Shown here: positions 31,560 to 43,800 of the stretch, piece by piece | Layout of the letters: every line of letters begins with the position of its first letter | Position numbering within the stretch: the first letter of the stretch is position 1 | From: Chlorops oryzae | Lineage: Eukaryota; Arthropoda; Insecta; Diptera; Chloropidae | Reading direction: 5' to 3' | DNA length: 64,000 bases | NCBI GenBank assembly: GCA_020466095.1 | Contig: CM035806.1 | Coordinates: 60,047,048-60,111,047, forward strand | Made by a program: the position numbers and the translations under genes | The notes under the pieces: generated by a model | Databases searched by the model: none | Told to the model about the DNA's origin: nothing | Seen by the model: only the letters and a program-made list of their open reading frames with translations

Positions 31560-31985
31560 AATAAATTTTAAATGGGCTGCAGAAGGAGCATTTAATTCTG
31601 AAAATTTCTCCCACTTCGAAACGCTATGGGATTTAACGAAAATTGCCACTTGTACTTCCTTCTGTAGCCATAAACATTTCCCAAAAATTTTCTTCGATCA
31701 GGTACAACTGTATTTAGGAAGACATCCAGTACAAGGGATCTGTCACAAAAATCTCAAAACAATCTCCCAAAATCGAGACTTTTTCCAAATAATTCGAATG
31801 AAACTTGAATTTGGACGTATATTTTAGCCTCCAAAATGTGAATTCGAAAAATTGAAAATGGGCGTGGCAAAGAAAGTTAAACGAAAAGTCGTTATCGAGC
31901 CGCCTATGGCCTTAAACGAACTCCTGAGTTAAAAATTTTTGAAGATAGATGAAATCAGGCTCGCCGCATAACACCTTATTGTTTT
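31560..31985 (-). repeat. Family A copy in inverted orientation
   Basis: It ends CAGGCTCGCCGCATAACACC then TTATTGTT, the inverted 5' terminus of family A. With the preceding copy it makes a 1.2 kb head-to-head pair that mimics an element with terminal inverted repeats. Confidence 0.65.
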
Positions 31986-32044
31986 CATCGTGTCAATTTA
32001 TAGTGACTCATACAAGGCATGCAAAGGGACACTCTCAAAATTGT

Positions 32045-32845
32045 TTATCCCACGTAAGCAGGGAACTTAGATTTGTGCGATATCTTAGTAAAAGCCAGAA
32101 ACTAAGCTCCGTGCATAAGAATTATATATATATATGTATTGATCAGGACCTCAAACAACTGAAAATCTATTAAGACTATGTCCGTCTGTACTATAACACC
32201 TAGTGTGTGATTTCCTCGGTATATTTAGGCTAAGCAACCAAGTCGAAATTTGGCAAAGGTATATCGGAAGCCGAGTATATCCTAAGTACAAATGTGGAAC
32301 GTCGGCCCACTGCCCCAAAATCATATTTATGATTTATTTCAGTAAAATGCTTGTAACTTGCGATTACCACATTTCATTGTTATGTATATTTGGATATACT
32401 CGTAAACTATGCAACCAGGGAATATCCTGGAAAAGGATATGGAGCCTTCCTTGTCAAGCCAGACGGCCAAACAATAAGCCCACAATATAATGTTTATCGG
32501 TAACTTGTCGAAGTAAAATGTGTAAACTTCGACCACATTCGCATACGATAGGTTGACCAAGGCGAAATTGAAAGGTGAGCGAATATCCTTTAAAAATGTG
32601 AGCCTCGCCCACTGCCACGCCACAAATGAGAGGCAAAAATTAAGTGCGCCAATATATATCGGGACGTGGTATTTAAAGTCGGGCTAGAACGACTCTATTT
32701 TCTACTTGTTTGGCCAATTGGCAATGAAGGTTGATAAAAATTATGAGCCCACTGCAGTAAAATGGAGGGCAAAAATAGCAATAATTTGGGACGCTGTATT
32801 TAAGTCGGACTTGACCGGATTTAGTTTTCTTACTTGTTTGAATTG
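32045..32845 (+). repeat. Family B copy plus extra 3' end
   Basis: A diverged copy with GATCAGGACCTCAAACAACTG, CTGCCCCAAAATCATA, CACTGCCACGCCACAAATG and an end GTCGGGCTAGAACGACTC/TACTTGTT at about 32710. A second partial end (GTCGGACTTGACCGG ... TTTCTTACTTGTT) follows at 32790-32840. Confidence 0.65.
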
Positions 32846-33313
32846 GCTCGTAGCGATTCTGCCTTGGTGAAAGCTAAACAGCTGTCTCTTGTTTGTTTGG
32901 AAAATATTTCAAAAGTTATAGGGAAAACATATAAGTTACTAATTTGCCCATTCCCATTTTTTTGAATATTTTTGTGCACTTTTTTGAGAGCTCTAGTGAT
33001 GACTTTGTATTATATTTATGTATTTAAAAATATTGATTAAGTTCCTTTTTGCTTTAGGAAGATATGTATGAACTACTTCAAAGAGCTTTGCACATATCCA
33101 AAAATGAAGAGCTTCTCAATTTGAAAATATTTTATGTACCTATTTCCAATAATATTTTTATATTTCTCAATAATCCTGTTCTGTTTCGTTAGTAGAATAA
33201 ATTTTCCGCTGCATACTTTTTTGGGCTTACACTCAAAATTGTAAGCATACTGACCTTCATTGTCAATTGTGTTGTGCAACCAAATCTAGGTACACTCTTT
33301 TGCAGAATCTACG

Positions 33314-33319
33314 TTTATT
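33314..33319 (-). promoter_or_regulatory. AATAAA directly after candidate gene stop
   Basis: The minus strand reads AATAAA four bases beyond the stop codon of the candidate gene at 33323. It would give a very short 3'UTR. Confidence 0.35.
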
Positions 33320-33322
33320 GTA

Positions 33323-33730
33323 TCACATCTCGGCGTCCTTGACTTTCCCTAACCAAAAATGTTGTATACTGTTCCGCCTCCTGCGACCAATTACATGGTA
33401 AAACAATAGATTTGCCCAATCGGTATTAGGTACCATACTAACGAGCATTTGGCTAACCAGCTCTGCGAAGTCGATGTAAGCCATCCCATCCGAAACCCGG
33501 AAAACTGTCGCCAAAAAATACGTCTGTGGACAGAGAGAGTGGAAATTTGGATCTATAGCATGCGAGGAATGTAAAACATACGTATACGTATACGATATAC
33601 ATATATATATATATATGAATGAAGAGCCATGTTTTCCGTGCACATATGCACTTATATAATAGTAGTAACATCCAACGAGCGCTGGTACAATCGTAAGTAG
33701 CCAAAAAGCGGAAGCGGATATGGTGTGCAT
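33323..33730 (-). CDS. Candidate small secreted or membrane protein, 135 aa
   Basis: The frame starts at a good context (CAAAATG) with MHTISASAFWLLTIVPALVG, a plausible signal peptide or membrane segment. A tyrosine- and isoleucine-rich middle partly encoded by a TATATA/TATACG simple repeat follows, and then a better-looking C-terminal half containing FRVSDGMAYIDFAELVSQML and ending RRRRNSIQHFWLGKVKDAEM. Just before the C-terminal half there is an acceptor-like TCTCTGTCCACAG, so the middle could instead be an intron. A TATAAAAG lies 45 bases upstream of the start and AATAAA just beyond the stop. I recognise no family. If the gene starting at 22148 is real, this gene could lie in its first intron on the opposite strand. 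Confidence 0.35.
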   Translation of the reverse strand: MHTISASAFWLLTIVPALVGCYYYYISAYVHGKHGSSFIYIYICISYTYTYVLHSSHAIDPNFHSLCPQTYFLATVFRVSDGMAYIDFAELVSQMLVSMVPNTDWANLLFYHVIGRRRRNSIQHFWLGKVKDAEM

Positions 33731-33774
33731 TTTGAGTGCATAGGCACATCCGGTTGGGATTTCCTTTGACCAAA

Positions 33775-33782
33775 CTTTTATA
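33775..33782 (-). promoter_or_regulatory. TATA box candidate for the gene at 33730
   Basis: TATAAAAG on the minus strand, about 50 bases before the ATG, predicts a start site some 20 bases before the ATG. Confidence 0.4.
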
Positions 33783-33790
33783 AAATTCAA

Positions 33791-35947
33791 GAATAAGTTT
33801 TCAGTTTTCCAACAGTTTTATGTGCGCGCAGGTCCCTGTTTGTCTGTGTGTATGTGTGTTCGTGTTTGCTCCTTATTAAATTTTGCTTGGAATTTCGCAA
33901 AACTTGTCATGAATTTAGGTTGTGTATGCGTAGGTGTGTTTGAACAATGTTATCGAAGACTATATAACGATGTAATTAAAGTCAAGTGCAATGTTTTTTG
34001 TGCGAAATATACTTCTTCAATTGATTCATGGTTGGATTGCAATGCTTGAAGTGGAGTATTTCCCATAAACGTTATTTTTTCCCCTGATCCCCTACGTTAC
34101 GAGCTTATTCTCGTGATGTAAAAACTTTGCAGCACGTCAAGAGCCTTCAATATTGTGACCTTAATTGAAATTTCGAGCTTGTGAAATTGCTAAAAATGTA
34201 CGCAATTTTTTTCAATCTTCGGTGAGCTCTAATGGCTGTACACATTGCTGGAAAAAAGGCAAGAAGGATGGGGTGTCCTTATTTATTTACTAGGGCACAA
34301 AAAAATTACCCTTAAAGTGACAATAACTGCGTTGAAACTCATGAAAAAATGCTGGCAAAGTCTCAAAGCTTATTTATCTGAAAAATGTTCTTAAGTTATT
34401 TGTTTTATGGCTTAAACCTCATTTAAATTATATTATATTGGGGAATGTTTCTTCGTATCTATAGGTAGGAATTAAAAATTCAAGGCAAGAAAATATTTTC
34501 AAAACAGACAGAAAATTTTAGTGGTATTCAAGCAGGTGTGTATGTTTTGCACCCTCGAAAAGCTTTCTTAGTGAAGAGTTTATATTGTATAATTTCTGCC
34601 AAAGCTTTTTTAATACCAGTTATGAGCAACTTTTTGTTTTCAATTTTCCAATTCATAACATTTGCGTGCAAGCTAACCTCAAACGTTGTCTATGATATTT
34701 AGACCGGGATAGCACGGATGTAATTCTATCAAGCGGATACCTTGGCTCTTAATCCAGTCTTTAACTACTCTTGTAGTTTAAATGGGTGAATTATCGTACC
34801 GAAATTTTTAGGCTAAAAGTCCAAATAGATCGAAAATGTACGGAAAAGCATTTAGAAGCACAAATTTACTATGTAGATATTTCTGCTCATTTTTGACAGA
34901 AGAGATTGTAGTTCAACTGTTCTATAATAGGATATACGCTTCACACCATTGCATTGCCCACTCAACTATGGGGCATTTCACGTCAAGTGTACCCGCTCAA
35001 AAAACTTCATACCTGGGATTTCGATGAAACTTGGTGGAAATGTTGCGCTATGAGAGTACATGAATTGGGGGAAAATGACGGGCAGGGGTAAATATTGGCC
35101 GGTTGTCAAAAATCTAGAATTACAAGAAAAGTGTAAAGTTTAAACATTTCGGTCTTCCAAAAAATTTATTCCGTAATTCAAAAATTTTATTTCATACCTA
35201 GTTCGTGGCTAAATTAAGTTCAAATTGAACACCCAAATTTAGTTTGTTAAAACTTTTCCCATAAAGATTTGTATAGTAATTTTTGACCTTTCATTGCTCT
35301 TTCCGAAAAAAAAATTACAATTCCAACAGAAAATTATTATTGATGCACAAAAAAACTGGTATTTATAAAGTTTTATAAGCACCATTTTTTCGCCGAATGC
35401 TACATTTTTATATTTTTTATTAAAAATTTTAAACGAAAGCTGAATTTTTTCTATAAAATGACATCTAAAACAGGATGGGATCTCCAAAACTAACGACTCA
35501 ATGGAGGTGTAGAACCCAGCGCGACCCACGCGCCAAGCACGCAGAAGCCGCTATTCAGCTGTGGCTGCTGAACTTCTCAAGTTGATAAACTCAATGTATG
35601 CTATGTATGCCACTCAAATATTGCTCTTCGTTACGCAAATCTAAGAAGCAATAATCATATTCACCCAGTCCTTCGATATTTCCATATTTCCATTCGTTAT
35701 TTCAACTCAGGTGTTTTCAGCATAAACTGAATGTCATTGAGCGGTGTTTGATTTTTTTGAAATTTAAGACTTTTGTAGTCTTTCTCAGCCTTTATAACAC
35801 GTTTTTCAGTATGGAAGCTAGTTAAAAAATTGGTGTCTATAAAGTCAATTTACGGACGATAGTTTTACGTGATAACGTCATAAGAAAACACTCATTATGT
35901 ACATAATTTTCATACTCGCTCCCCTAAGACTTATTAATTTAAATGTT
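33791..35947. other. No recognised gene
   Basis: AT-rich sequence with a TG-rich patch at 33835-33960 and short frames without family features. Confidence 0.45.
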
Positions 35948-35948
35948 A

Positions 35949-36605
35949 CACGCAAAGAAATAATTCGTTCAAAGCAAACGTAAAAAGGGCCAACTGAACT
36001 TCGTTTGAAAGTTTCAGTTGTTTTAAATGAAGGATTTCGTTTGCTTCAAATAACGTAGTTCGTTTACTCTAAAGAAAAATATTTCGTTGCTCTTTTCTCT
36101 CTAAATGTCTATTTATAGAACTCGTTTGATGACAAGGCTAGAGTTTTGAGAGAGAGTTCTCTCTTCGTGTTTTTTCTTTTTTATACTTTAAAATGTTCTA
36201 TAAATCCCTGTTTTACAAATATTGTGTGGCTCGACTAGGAATCGAACCCGCGATCTTCGGATTGTGAGGCCAGTATGCATGCGCTACACTAAAGCTGCCA
36301 AATGGTCAAATGATGCCAAAACCTTTTTTTAATTTAAGCAGCTAATGAGATTCAACCAAGACGGGCAAACGAAAAAATGTATTTGGTTTCTACTTATTTT
36401 AAACGAAACCACCCGTTCACTTCAAATGAAAATCAAAAGCATTCCAATCAAACAAAATATGAGTTTAATATAAACGAAAACTTCATTCCTTTGAAACGTG
36501 TCAAACGTTTTAAACGTTTTTCAAATGAATAACTCGTTTAAGAATAAAAAGCAAATGAACTTCGTTTAAAACAAACTAGCGATAAACGAATTATTTCTTT
36601 GAGTG
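35949..36605. mobile_element. MITE with CACKCAAAGAAATAATTCG ends and internal tRNA-like core
   Basis: The left end CACGCAAAGAAATAATTCGTT and right end AACGAATTATTTCTTTGAGTG are inverted copies flanked by TA. The interior has repeated AAACGAA/TTCGTTT words and a tRNA-like unit at 36227-36300 on the minus strand. No transposase is present. Confidence 0.7.
36227..36300 (-). repeat. tRNA-like unit inside a MITE
   Basis: About 74 bases on the minus strand: TGGCAGCTTTAGTGTAGCGC (A box), a middle GGCCTCACAATCC resembling an anticodon arm, and GCGGGTTCGATTCCTAG (B box/T arm), ending GAGCCA. TGGC and GCCA could pair as an outer acceptor stem, but the rest of the stem does not. A true tRNA gene is unlikely. 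Confidence 0.5.
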
Positions 36606-37455
36606 TAGAAATTGGTCTCATTTTTTAATTTTTTTTTTGCGATTTTTAATAAAATATGATAAAAAAACACGTCAATTTTTAGGAATTTTTGCAATTTGCA
36701 CCCACTATATATAGTTGTTTCGGGTCGGTTTGTACACAATTTATTTAAAATGAGTTCAGAGCTATGAATTGTGATAGAAAGGAAATTAATGTATTGAACG
36801 GATTACGAGATATAGCCATAAGTAAGTGAGTAATTTAATTCTCGGCCTTTTGAAGTCTGTTTAAAAAATAAAAGTAGAGGTGACTTGACAGAACTGAGTA
36901 TGAGGCGTTGTTATACTCACCGAGCACTTTCAAAAACAGTCCTCAAATTTTTGTTTGCAAAACATGACCTCTAAAATGTCGCACAGTGATATTGATACAT
37001 TTTTTTTTAAAGAAGAGAAAATACCTAAAAACATGTAATTTCCCCAATTTTCTACATGATCAGATGATATATATTGCTATATATATAATATTAATATTTT
37101 AAGCATTTTTAAATCTACAACTTTTTTTACGGATCTGCCCATTCTTCTTTAAAAATCTACCACCTTTAAAAATTTCAAATCCCAACACTGATCCCTGCCT
37201 TCGTTTTAAAAATTTTTGCAGGCTCTGTTCATACAAAATTAAATTTTTACTTGGCACATTGTACATATATTTAACGTGCAGAGTATGATGATGTAGCAAG
37301 TGTTCTTTTCCAAAGTTAATCTGCACAATTTATATGAGTGCTTGAAAAAATTTCAAAAAATTGTTTGAACAATATATGTTCATCCGCATAATGCTTATGA
37401 GAATTGTAGGTTGAAGTAATATTACCAAAGAGTGTATAACTACTAAGATGTCCAA

Positions 37456-37566
37456 GGCTGCAATTATAAGGAAGCTAAAGCTGAAGCGTCATGTGTCATG
37501 TGTTTGTTGTAATTTGTTGTTGCGGAAATACAACAAACACATGACAGCTTCACACCTATTGCAGCC
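37456..37566. repeat. Hairpin MITE with GGCTGCAAT ends
   Basis: GGCTGCAAT and ATTGCAGCC mark the ends; AGCTGAAGCGTCATGTG and CACATGACAGCTTC pair further in, and ACAACAAACAC is also inverted. Confidence 0.6.
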
Positions 37567-37880
37567 TAACGCTCATGCAAACGAACAGCTACACGCAAAT
37601 TTTAAAAATTTCCATAGAGTATGCAGGGGGAGTGAAAATATTTTGTTGCTCTGTTATTTTCTTTAAAAATACAGGATTCAGAAATTTGTCTTTGTTTTTC
37701 AAATTTTTATTTTTTGACTGTTTCGTTGCTTTTAAAAATCGAACACTGAAAGCATGAAATCGAGGAAAGAAAGACAACGTTCTATATGAAAACAACGCAC
37801 ACGCTAGGAATTCGTAGAAGGTATCAAGGCAAGAACAAAACAATCTGACTTCTCGCCTCAACACATTAAGAAGCGTTTTT

Positions 37881-38018
37881 AATTCTGCCCAATAAACACA
37901 AAAACGATAACGAAGTCAGATCGAATCGAAAATTCGTAGAGAACGCGAATCGCATTAAACGAATTCGAATCGAAGTTCGATAATCGAAACTCGACGTTCG
38001 TGCTTATTGGGTAGAATT
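37881..38018. mobile_element. Short MITE with CCCAATAAACAC end
   Basis: AATTCTGCCCAATAA and TTATTGGGTAGAATT are inverted ends. The interior is made of ATTCGAATCG-type words, shared with the larger relative at 46789-47153. Confidence 0.65.
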
Positions 38019-38389
38019 GTTTTTATTCGGCAGTAACACAAACGACGCTCGATTTGTCTGATGCCTTTTGAATATTTCCGCCTTGATTCTGCTTGTGAGA
38101 GACGATTGAGGCGATTTGCTTTTCTCATTTGATGAGCGAACTCTCTGCTCTAAACCGGTTTGAACTTTTGGTGTTGTATTTGGAATCCGCTGTTTGTGTG
38201 TCGCTGTAAATTGAACGCATGAACATGTTTGAACGCACATTGAGGTTTTTCCGGCGGCAGTTTCTCGAAATTCGAGTTGTCCTATCATCGATTTAATAGT
38301 TACGTTTAATTCACGTCAACATAACCACTAGTTTTCGCTGATTCTAATTGAAGCCACTATGGTAAGGAATTTGTAAATGCCTTTCTCAT

Positions 38390-38601
38390 GAGATGTAGGA
38401 TTGTTCCTTTCTGCAGCAGCTGTGGCTTTGTCAGTACTTTCGTTCATTTTCTTTCCATAACTACTCATTCTGCAAATACCTGCTTACGAAATTGTGGTTT
38501 ATTCCTACTTTCTTGGCACTTATTCCACACCCTGAACCACTTTCTTATAATGCTTTTAGTTTCTCTTTTTTCTCTTCAGGAAGAGATTTTCGACGTCCCA
38601 T
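38390..38601 (-). pseudogene. Tc1-like transposase N-terminal remnant
   Basis: The minus strand opens MGRRKSLPEEKRETKSIIRK, the usual start of a Tc1-type transposase paired domain. It continues with RNKPQFRKQVFAE before a stop at about 38468. Further fragments (VVMERK) suggest frameshifts in what followed. The catalytic domain was not found. Confidence 0.55.
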
Positions 38602-38646
38602 TTTAGTTACAGTTTACTAATTCGCCATATCTTAAAAATTCGAATA

Positions 38647-40008
38647 AAAGGATCTCCTTATAAAAATTGTATTTTAAGATGATTTTTTCGTTTCAATCCC
38701 GCACATAGCTGCACAAACGCGGCACAATCCAGCACAATGTTTTTTTATAAGAAATACCAAAATGTCGGGGCTAACCGTTCACGAAAAATAAGAAAATCCT
38801 CATAAAATTTGTATTCAGCAATTTGTTTTTTTTTAATGTTGCACATAGCAGCACATGCCGTCACATTGCAGGGAATTGTTCTATGAGAAGAATATCCAAA
38901 ATTGCAGCGCTAACCCGAAAGCAAAACAAGTAAGGGTGTTAAAGTCAGGCGAGCCTGACAATAAAATACCCGACACAGACACACGTGTTCAAATAATTTT
39001 TAATATCAAAAAAAGAGGCATTTAAGGCCATTAGGGGCCCCTATGATACCGAACTTTTGGGTTGAATTTACTTTATGAAAACCAATCCCTTTATGTGCCA
39101 CGCCCACTTTTCCAATTTTTGTTTTCTAATCGGAGGCCTTAATCCACGCTCAAATTTCTAAGTTTCAGTGGAATATCTCAAAAATCCGATTTTGGTGTAG
39201 GTTTTGAGATTTTTGGTGGACAGACCGTAGTACTGGAGATACCCTCTGGATCAACAATACGATCTAAGGTATAATCCTTATTTTCCCTACATGGAAAACG
39301 GTTGGATGCGCCTACGGAGAAGGCATTAGAGTAGGAATCCAAATCTTCCGTTTCGAGTATCAGCAACATTTAGAAAGACGGATGTACGGAGCAGATTGTC
39401 AAACCAGAAACGCCTTTCGCTTATTCCCTCGACGTTTTCAATATGGGTGGGTTTGAACTGATAGGGTCAAATAAACTTGGATTCAAATGGTCTAACTATA
39501 AATCAGGTAAGATCTTGAAAAATTCGATTTAGAGCAGTTTTTGTGATTTTCGTAACAGACCCTTGTACTGGAGGTACCCCTAAAAATAGACCGATCGGGT
39601 CCATACTCGAACTTGTTCTTACTCATGTGCTTGTGAGTACGCATATCATATTAAGATAGCTCAACTCCTTCGATAAGAAAACTGTATACAAACAGACGGA
39701 CAGACAGACGGACAGACGGACAGACAGACAGACGGACATGGCTATATCGAATCTCCTGGCGACGCTGATCATTTCTATATATATTTTGTATAGTCTATTT
39801 CAACTGGTTCTGGGTGTTACACTCAACCACACAAACGCAATATACCCTCGACACAGAGTGTGTCGGGTATAAAAAGGACCTCCCCATAGGAAATGTATTT
39901 AAGGATAAATTTTTTTTTAATCCCGCACATAGCTGCACAAGCCCGGCACAATCCAGCATAACCTTTATTTTTTTTTTAATTCAAAAAAAGCAGCGCCAAC
40001 TTAACGGA
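38647..40008 (+). repeat. Three ~140 bp direct repeats interrupted by family A
   Basis: CCGCACATAGCTGCACAA with CGGCACAATCCAGCA occurs at 38699 and 39922, and a diverged GCACATAGCAGCACATGCCG at 38839. Flanking words (TCCTTATAAAA / CCTCATAAAAT, GCAGCGC-TAAC) repeat too. The family A copy at 38927-39875 sits between units two and three. Confidence 0.6.
38927..39875 (+). repeat. Family A, most complete copy
   Basis: It runs from CAAGTAAGGGTGTTAAAGTC with GGCGAGCCTGACAATAAAA to GACACAGAGTGTGTCGGG. Modules in order: AAGGCCATTAGGGGCCCC, CCACGCCCACTTTTCC, GTACTGGAGATACCC, AGCAGTTTTTGTGATTTTCG, AAGATAGCTCAACTCCTTCG, a (GACAGACG)n block, and the terminal GTGTTACACTCAACCAC. No coding capacity is seen. 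Confidence 0.75.
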
Positions 40009-40830
40009 CATGAGATAGTCAGGTCTCCTTCTGGATAGAAAGCTTAGTTGGGGACCGAATTTAGACGAACGTGTTAAAAAGACCGAAGTTGCACTTTAAT
40101 GGTGCAAGCAAGCAATTGAAAAACGGTGGGGACTGTCCCCACGCAAATTTCTATGGATCTTTACTGGAATTGTCAGACCGATTCACTTTTACGGGTTTAT
40201 TTTTTGGTGGACAGCAGTAGACAAAATCTCTATCTCTGGGATCCACACCAACTACAGATCTTAATATTATCCTTAATTTACTGCCGCCTGACATCGCAGC
40301 AAAACGGTCTGCGATGCGCCTGCGGGAGACGGGCATTAGAGGTAGGAATTCCAATCTTCCGCTTTCGGCTGTTATCAGCAACATCTTAGAGAAGACGGAT
40401 TACTGTGTACCGTTGGTAAACCTAGAGAAGCCGTTTCGGATCTTTATTCCCTCGAGAGAAGTATGGGGTGGGGTTCTGAACCTGGATGAGGGTCAACTAA
40501 ACTTGTATACAGATGGCTCTAAGCTTGAGAACAGGGTGGGAGGGGGCGTTTTCTTTGCAGACTTAAAGCTGGAAAGTAGTTTCAGAATTCTTGATCATTG
40601 TAGCGCCTTCCAGGCAGAAATGTCTGCTATAGGGAAGGTGCTTAATTGGCTTAGGAACAACGTGGTAACAAACACCAAGGTCAATATACTTACTGACAGT
40701 CAGGCTTATATAAAGTGAACTCAAAAACAGTAAGGTAGTGCTTTACAGTGAAGAGTGAATACTTCCAGTTCAATAAAATCTGGTTATCAGACACTATTGA
40801 CTATTGCTGGTCCCTTATACGCGAAACAGA
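40005..40830 (+). pseudogene. Non-LTR retrotransposon RT end and RNase H remnant
   Basis: RT C-terminal traces come first (LDRKLSWGPNLDERVKKTEV, then WGLSPRKFLWIFTGIVRP). An RNase H domain at about 40470-40715 shows NLYTDGSKLENRVGGG, then FQAEMSAIGKVLNWL and NILTDSQAYIK, so the catalytic D-E-D residues are all present. The RNase H frame starts near 40314 and stops at 40716. Upstream parts have several stops and frame changes, so this is a dead fragment. An RT followed by RNase H fits an I/R1-type element rather than the one at 29255. Confidence 0.8.
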
Positions 40831-43800
40831 TAGTAAACAATACAAAAGGCTCAGTTCAAATTCTGTTCATTTTTAAAGTTTAAATTGGTTTTAACTTTAA
40901 AGATAGGTTTAAAATAGAATTTAAGTTTTATGTTTTTTAAGCCAGTTTTACCAACATACACAATTCGAACTGAAATATACATATGAACGAGCGAAGAATA
41001 TACCAAAAATAAAAATTCGTTTTTGTCATTTTCAGCGAAAATCCTCATAAAATTAGAACGACGCAACGGATTTTTTTTGTTTTAGGCTCAAAACTTTTTC
41101 AATTGATTGTTCTTTCATTCAAAGTATTAAGACCTGGAATGCCAGCCTTGGTTCGGAAATTATAACCATTTGAATTTCAAGTTTTTAAACAAAATCGCTA
41201 AAAATTGGAAATCAGCATCGCGTTTTTTGCCCTATAGCTTCCAAGTTACTGAATCAATTCCAAATTTGTGTATAAAGGATATGTTGCGTTGTCATTCCTC
41301 TTTCATATGAGTACCAAAAACTTTGAAATCGGTTAAGGAATATAGGGTCTACGACCTCATTATTGACATAGACCATAGGTAAAAATGTCAAAAACCGTTA
41401 TTTAACGATTTCTCAAAAACTTGACGTGATAGAGAAAAACGGGTACCAGATTCGGAATCAGCACGAAAAATTCCTATAGGGTCGCTATCCAGTTTTTCTG
41501 GTCCAAAACCTTGTATACCTGTGTAATAGATGTCCGTAAACGCATATATTATATAATAAATCTCTAAGCAGAGATCGGGTATCACAATGGTCCTTCCTGG
41601 CCTTAGTGCGCGCTAGGGGCGGCCCATCTAACCCAACCATATATGTATTACCAGTTTCATCCAATGCGGATATGCCAAACCCGTAACTGTCTAAAGACGG
41701 TCCTCTCGCGAGAACATCATTAAGACAATACCATATAAAAAAAAAAATTGCAAGTCGAGTAACTTATTTCTATAAAAAAAAAATTGGGTTGGAAATAAGT
41801 AACTTGTGATTAATTCAGTATTTACAGCCGCGTTGAAAGAATGCGGCTAATCGCATATCAGATTAATCGATGTTAGGCCAATCGAGAATCTACTTTTAGT
41901 TCATTTGATACTAGAATATTGACCTAAATATATTCATATATGTATGTATACGACCGGATACTGCAGAAAGAGGGCGTGGGCATGGTAGGGGCACCACTCA
42001 CACAATGCATGATCGCGTACGCTCAGGTCCAGAATTTGCATAATTCCCAGAACACCAGCACGTCCGATTAGCCAGCACGTCTGGCACATTTTGTTGATGT
42101 TTGCGTGAGGATTTTGGATTTTGCCATGAGCATGCAAGAACACTAACAGCTTTAACCCTGCAGTGAATGCGGGTCAAATTGACCCCAGCGTCACTACTGT
42201 TGCATCAGTGACAAAAGAACCATTGACACGGACAATAGAAACTTACTTTTGATATGGTCAATGAGGAGTACCCAATGCGCTTTTTAGAACATTTGTCTAA
42301 TGTATTTCATCCGCACGAGTCTGAGCCTTCGATGTACGCCTCAGCGGAGAATTGAACTGGAGTATATCGGATTTTTAGACGCTCACGATTGGCCACGTTG
42401 TTTCTTCTGCACCACTAAATCCACCGTCAACTGGTGTCTTCTCGCAAAAACTTTCATACAAAATGTCAATAGAAGAATGTGGGTATTGTCAGGAAGAACG
42501 TTTGTCACCAGTACTGTTGACAGAGACTAGTGCGCGACTGGCTCTAGGACTAGTGACATTTACTCAATTGTAACTCGATTACCATATCCTCGCAATCAAG
42601 TTTTGTTTGACGGCGTGAGCTTCGAAGCCCGAATTAAATACCACAAAATCAACACAAACAACGCGATTTACTTACATGCGACATGTCAACAGGAGTGAAT
42701 GAATGGCCAGTTGGAGCGTGCAAGGGTATAAATGTTTCCCCATGTTTTATGCTTTTTCATTTCATTTCATGTTTTTTTTTTTTTTTACTAAAAAGCTGTT
42801 GTTGTTGCTGTGTGTGTTTTTGTTCGCTGACCATTTATTTTTAACGTTTAATTGTATGTATATATCAACAGCTTGAAACTTACTTGGACTCACTGACCGA
42901 ACGACCGAACGACCGACCGACCGATTGACTGACAGACTCATAATTTCTGGCCCTCTTGTTTGACCAAATTTAAATAAGATTCGTGCCGGCAGAACCATTT
43001 TTTATGCGGTTGTCGCATGTTTGGTTTTTCATAACGTTCAGAGCTTTTTCATAATTTTGATGGATGTCTGGTTAGTGCCGGCAAATGGTTGTGGTCGAGT
43101 AGCAAGAATTACTTTTTCTCTTTTTCTTGAGGACGACAAAAATTTGCTGTGTTGAATTATATTCCGTGAGCTCTATTGCGGTTTTCGGCTTTCTCATTTC
43201 GTACAGTTTTATGAATCTGCGTGAAGCCACAATCCGACTGTGTGTGTTATTGATTTCTTAAAAATTCTTGTTCTTATTTTCCACTTGCTGCAAACAAAAC
43301 AAAACAAAACAAAGCAAAAAAGCAAAACAAAAAACCGAAAAAACAGAATTCTTACCATGACTGCAAACTTTTTTGAGAACTTTTTTCGAAAAATTTTGTG
43401 CAGTAAAGCCAGAGTGGGTTTTAACTTCACTTAACTTCAGCTTACCTACTGAGTTCTGATAACTCGATATGTTCAGTACGCTTTTCATAGAAGCAGCCAT
43501 TGCATTGCAATTGAAATCTAGAAAACAAATTCGTAAGCAAGAAACCTTCAGTGCGAACTAATTGCATATTAAAGCGGAAATGTCGCGGAAATAAACTTGT
43601 TAATGTATGCAAATAACTTTAATCTTACTTTTTCAGCATCTGGCTTTGGCGCTAATTAAAATGAGAATATTTTCGGTATTATGTTTTCCCTAAAATGCCA
43701 TTACGGAAAGGTAGATTTTGTTGTTTCAAAAAAATTACAGTCATCCAAAATAACATTTCGTCGTTCGTAAATTATTGTGTTCTATGTGTCAAAAACGAAT

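Noticed and set aside
30775..31985. Single DNA transposon with 30 bp terminal inverted repeats
   Set aside because: The two ends are the same terminus of two family A copies in opposite orientation.
36227..36300. Functional tRNA gene
   Set aside because: The acceptor stem pairs in only four positions and the unit lies in a MITE; kept as a tRNA-like repeat.
43209..43500. Open frames rich in FVLFCF or KQNKTKQK
   Set aside because: Translations of an AAAAC/TTTTG simple repeat.
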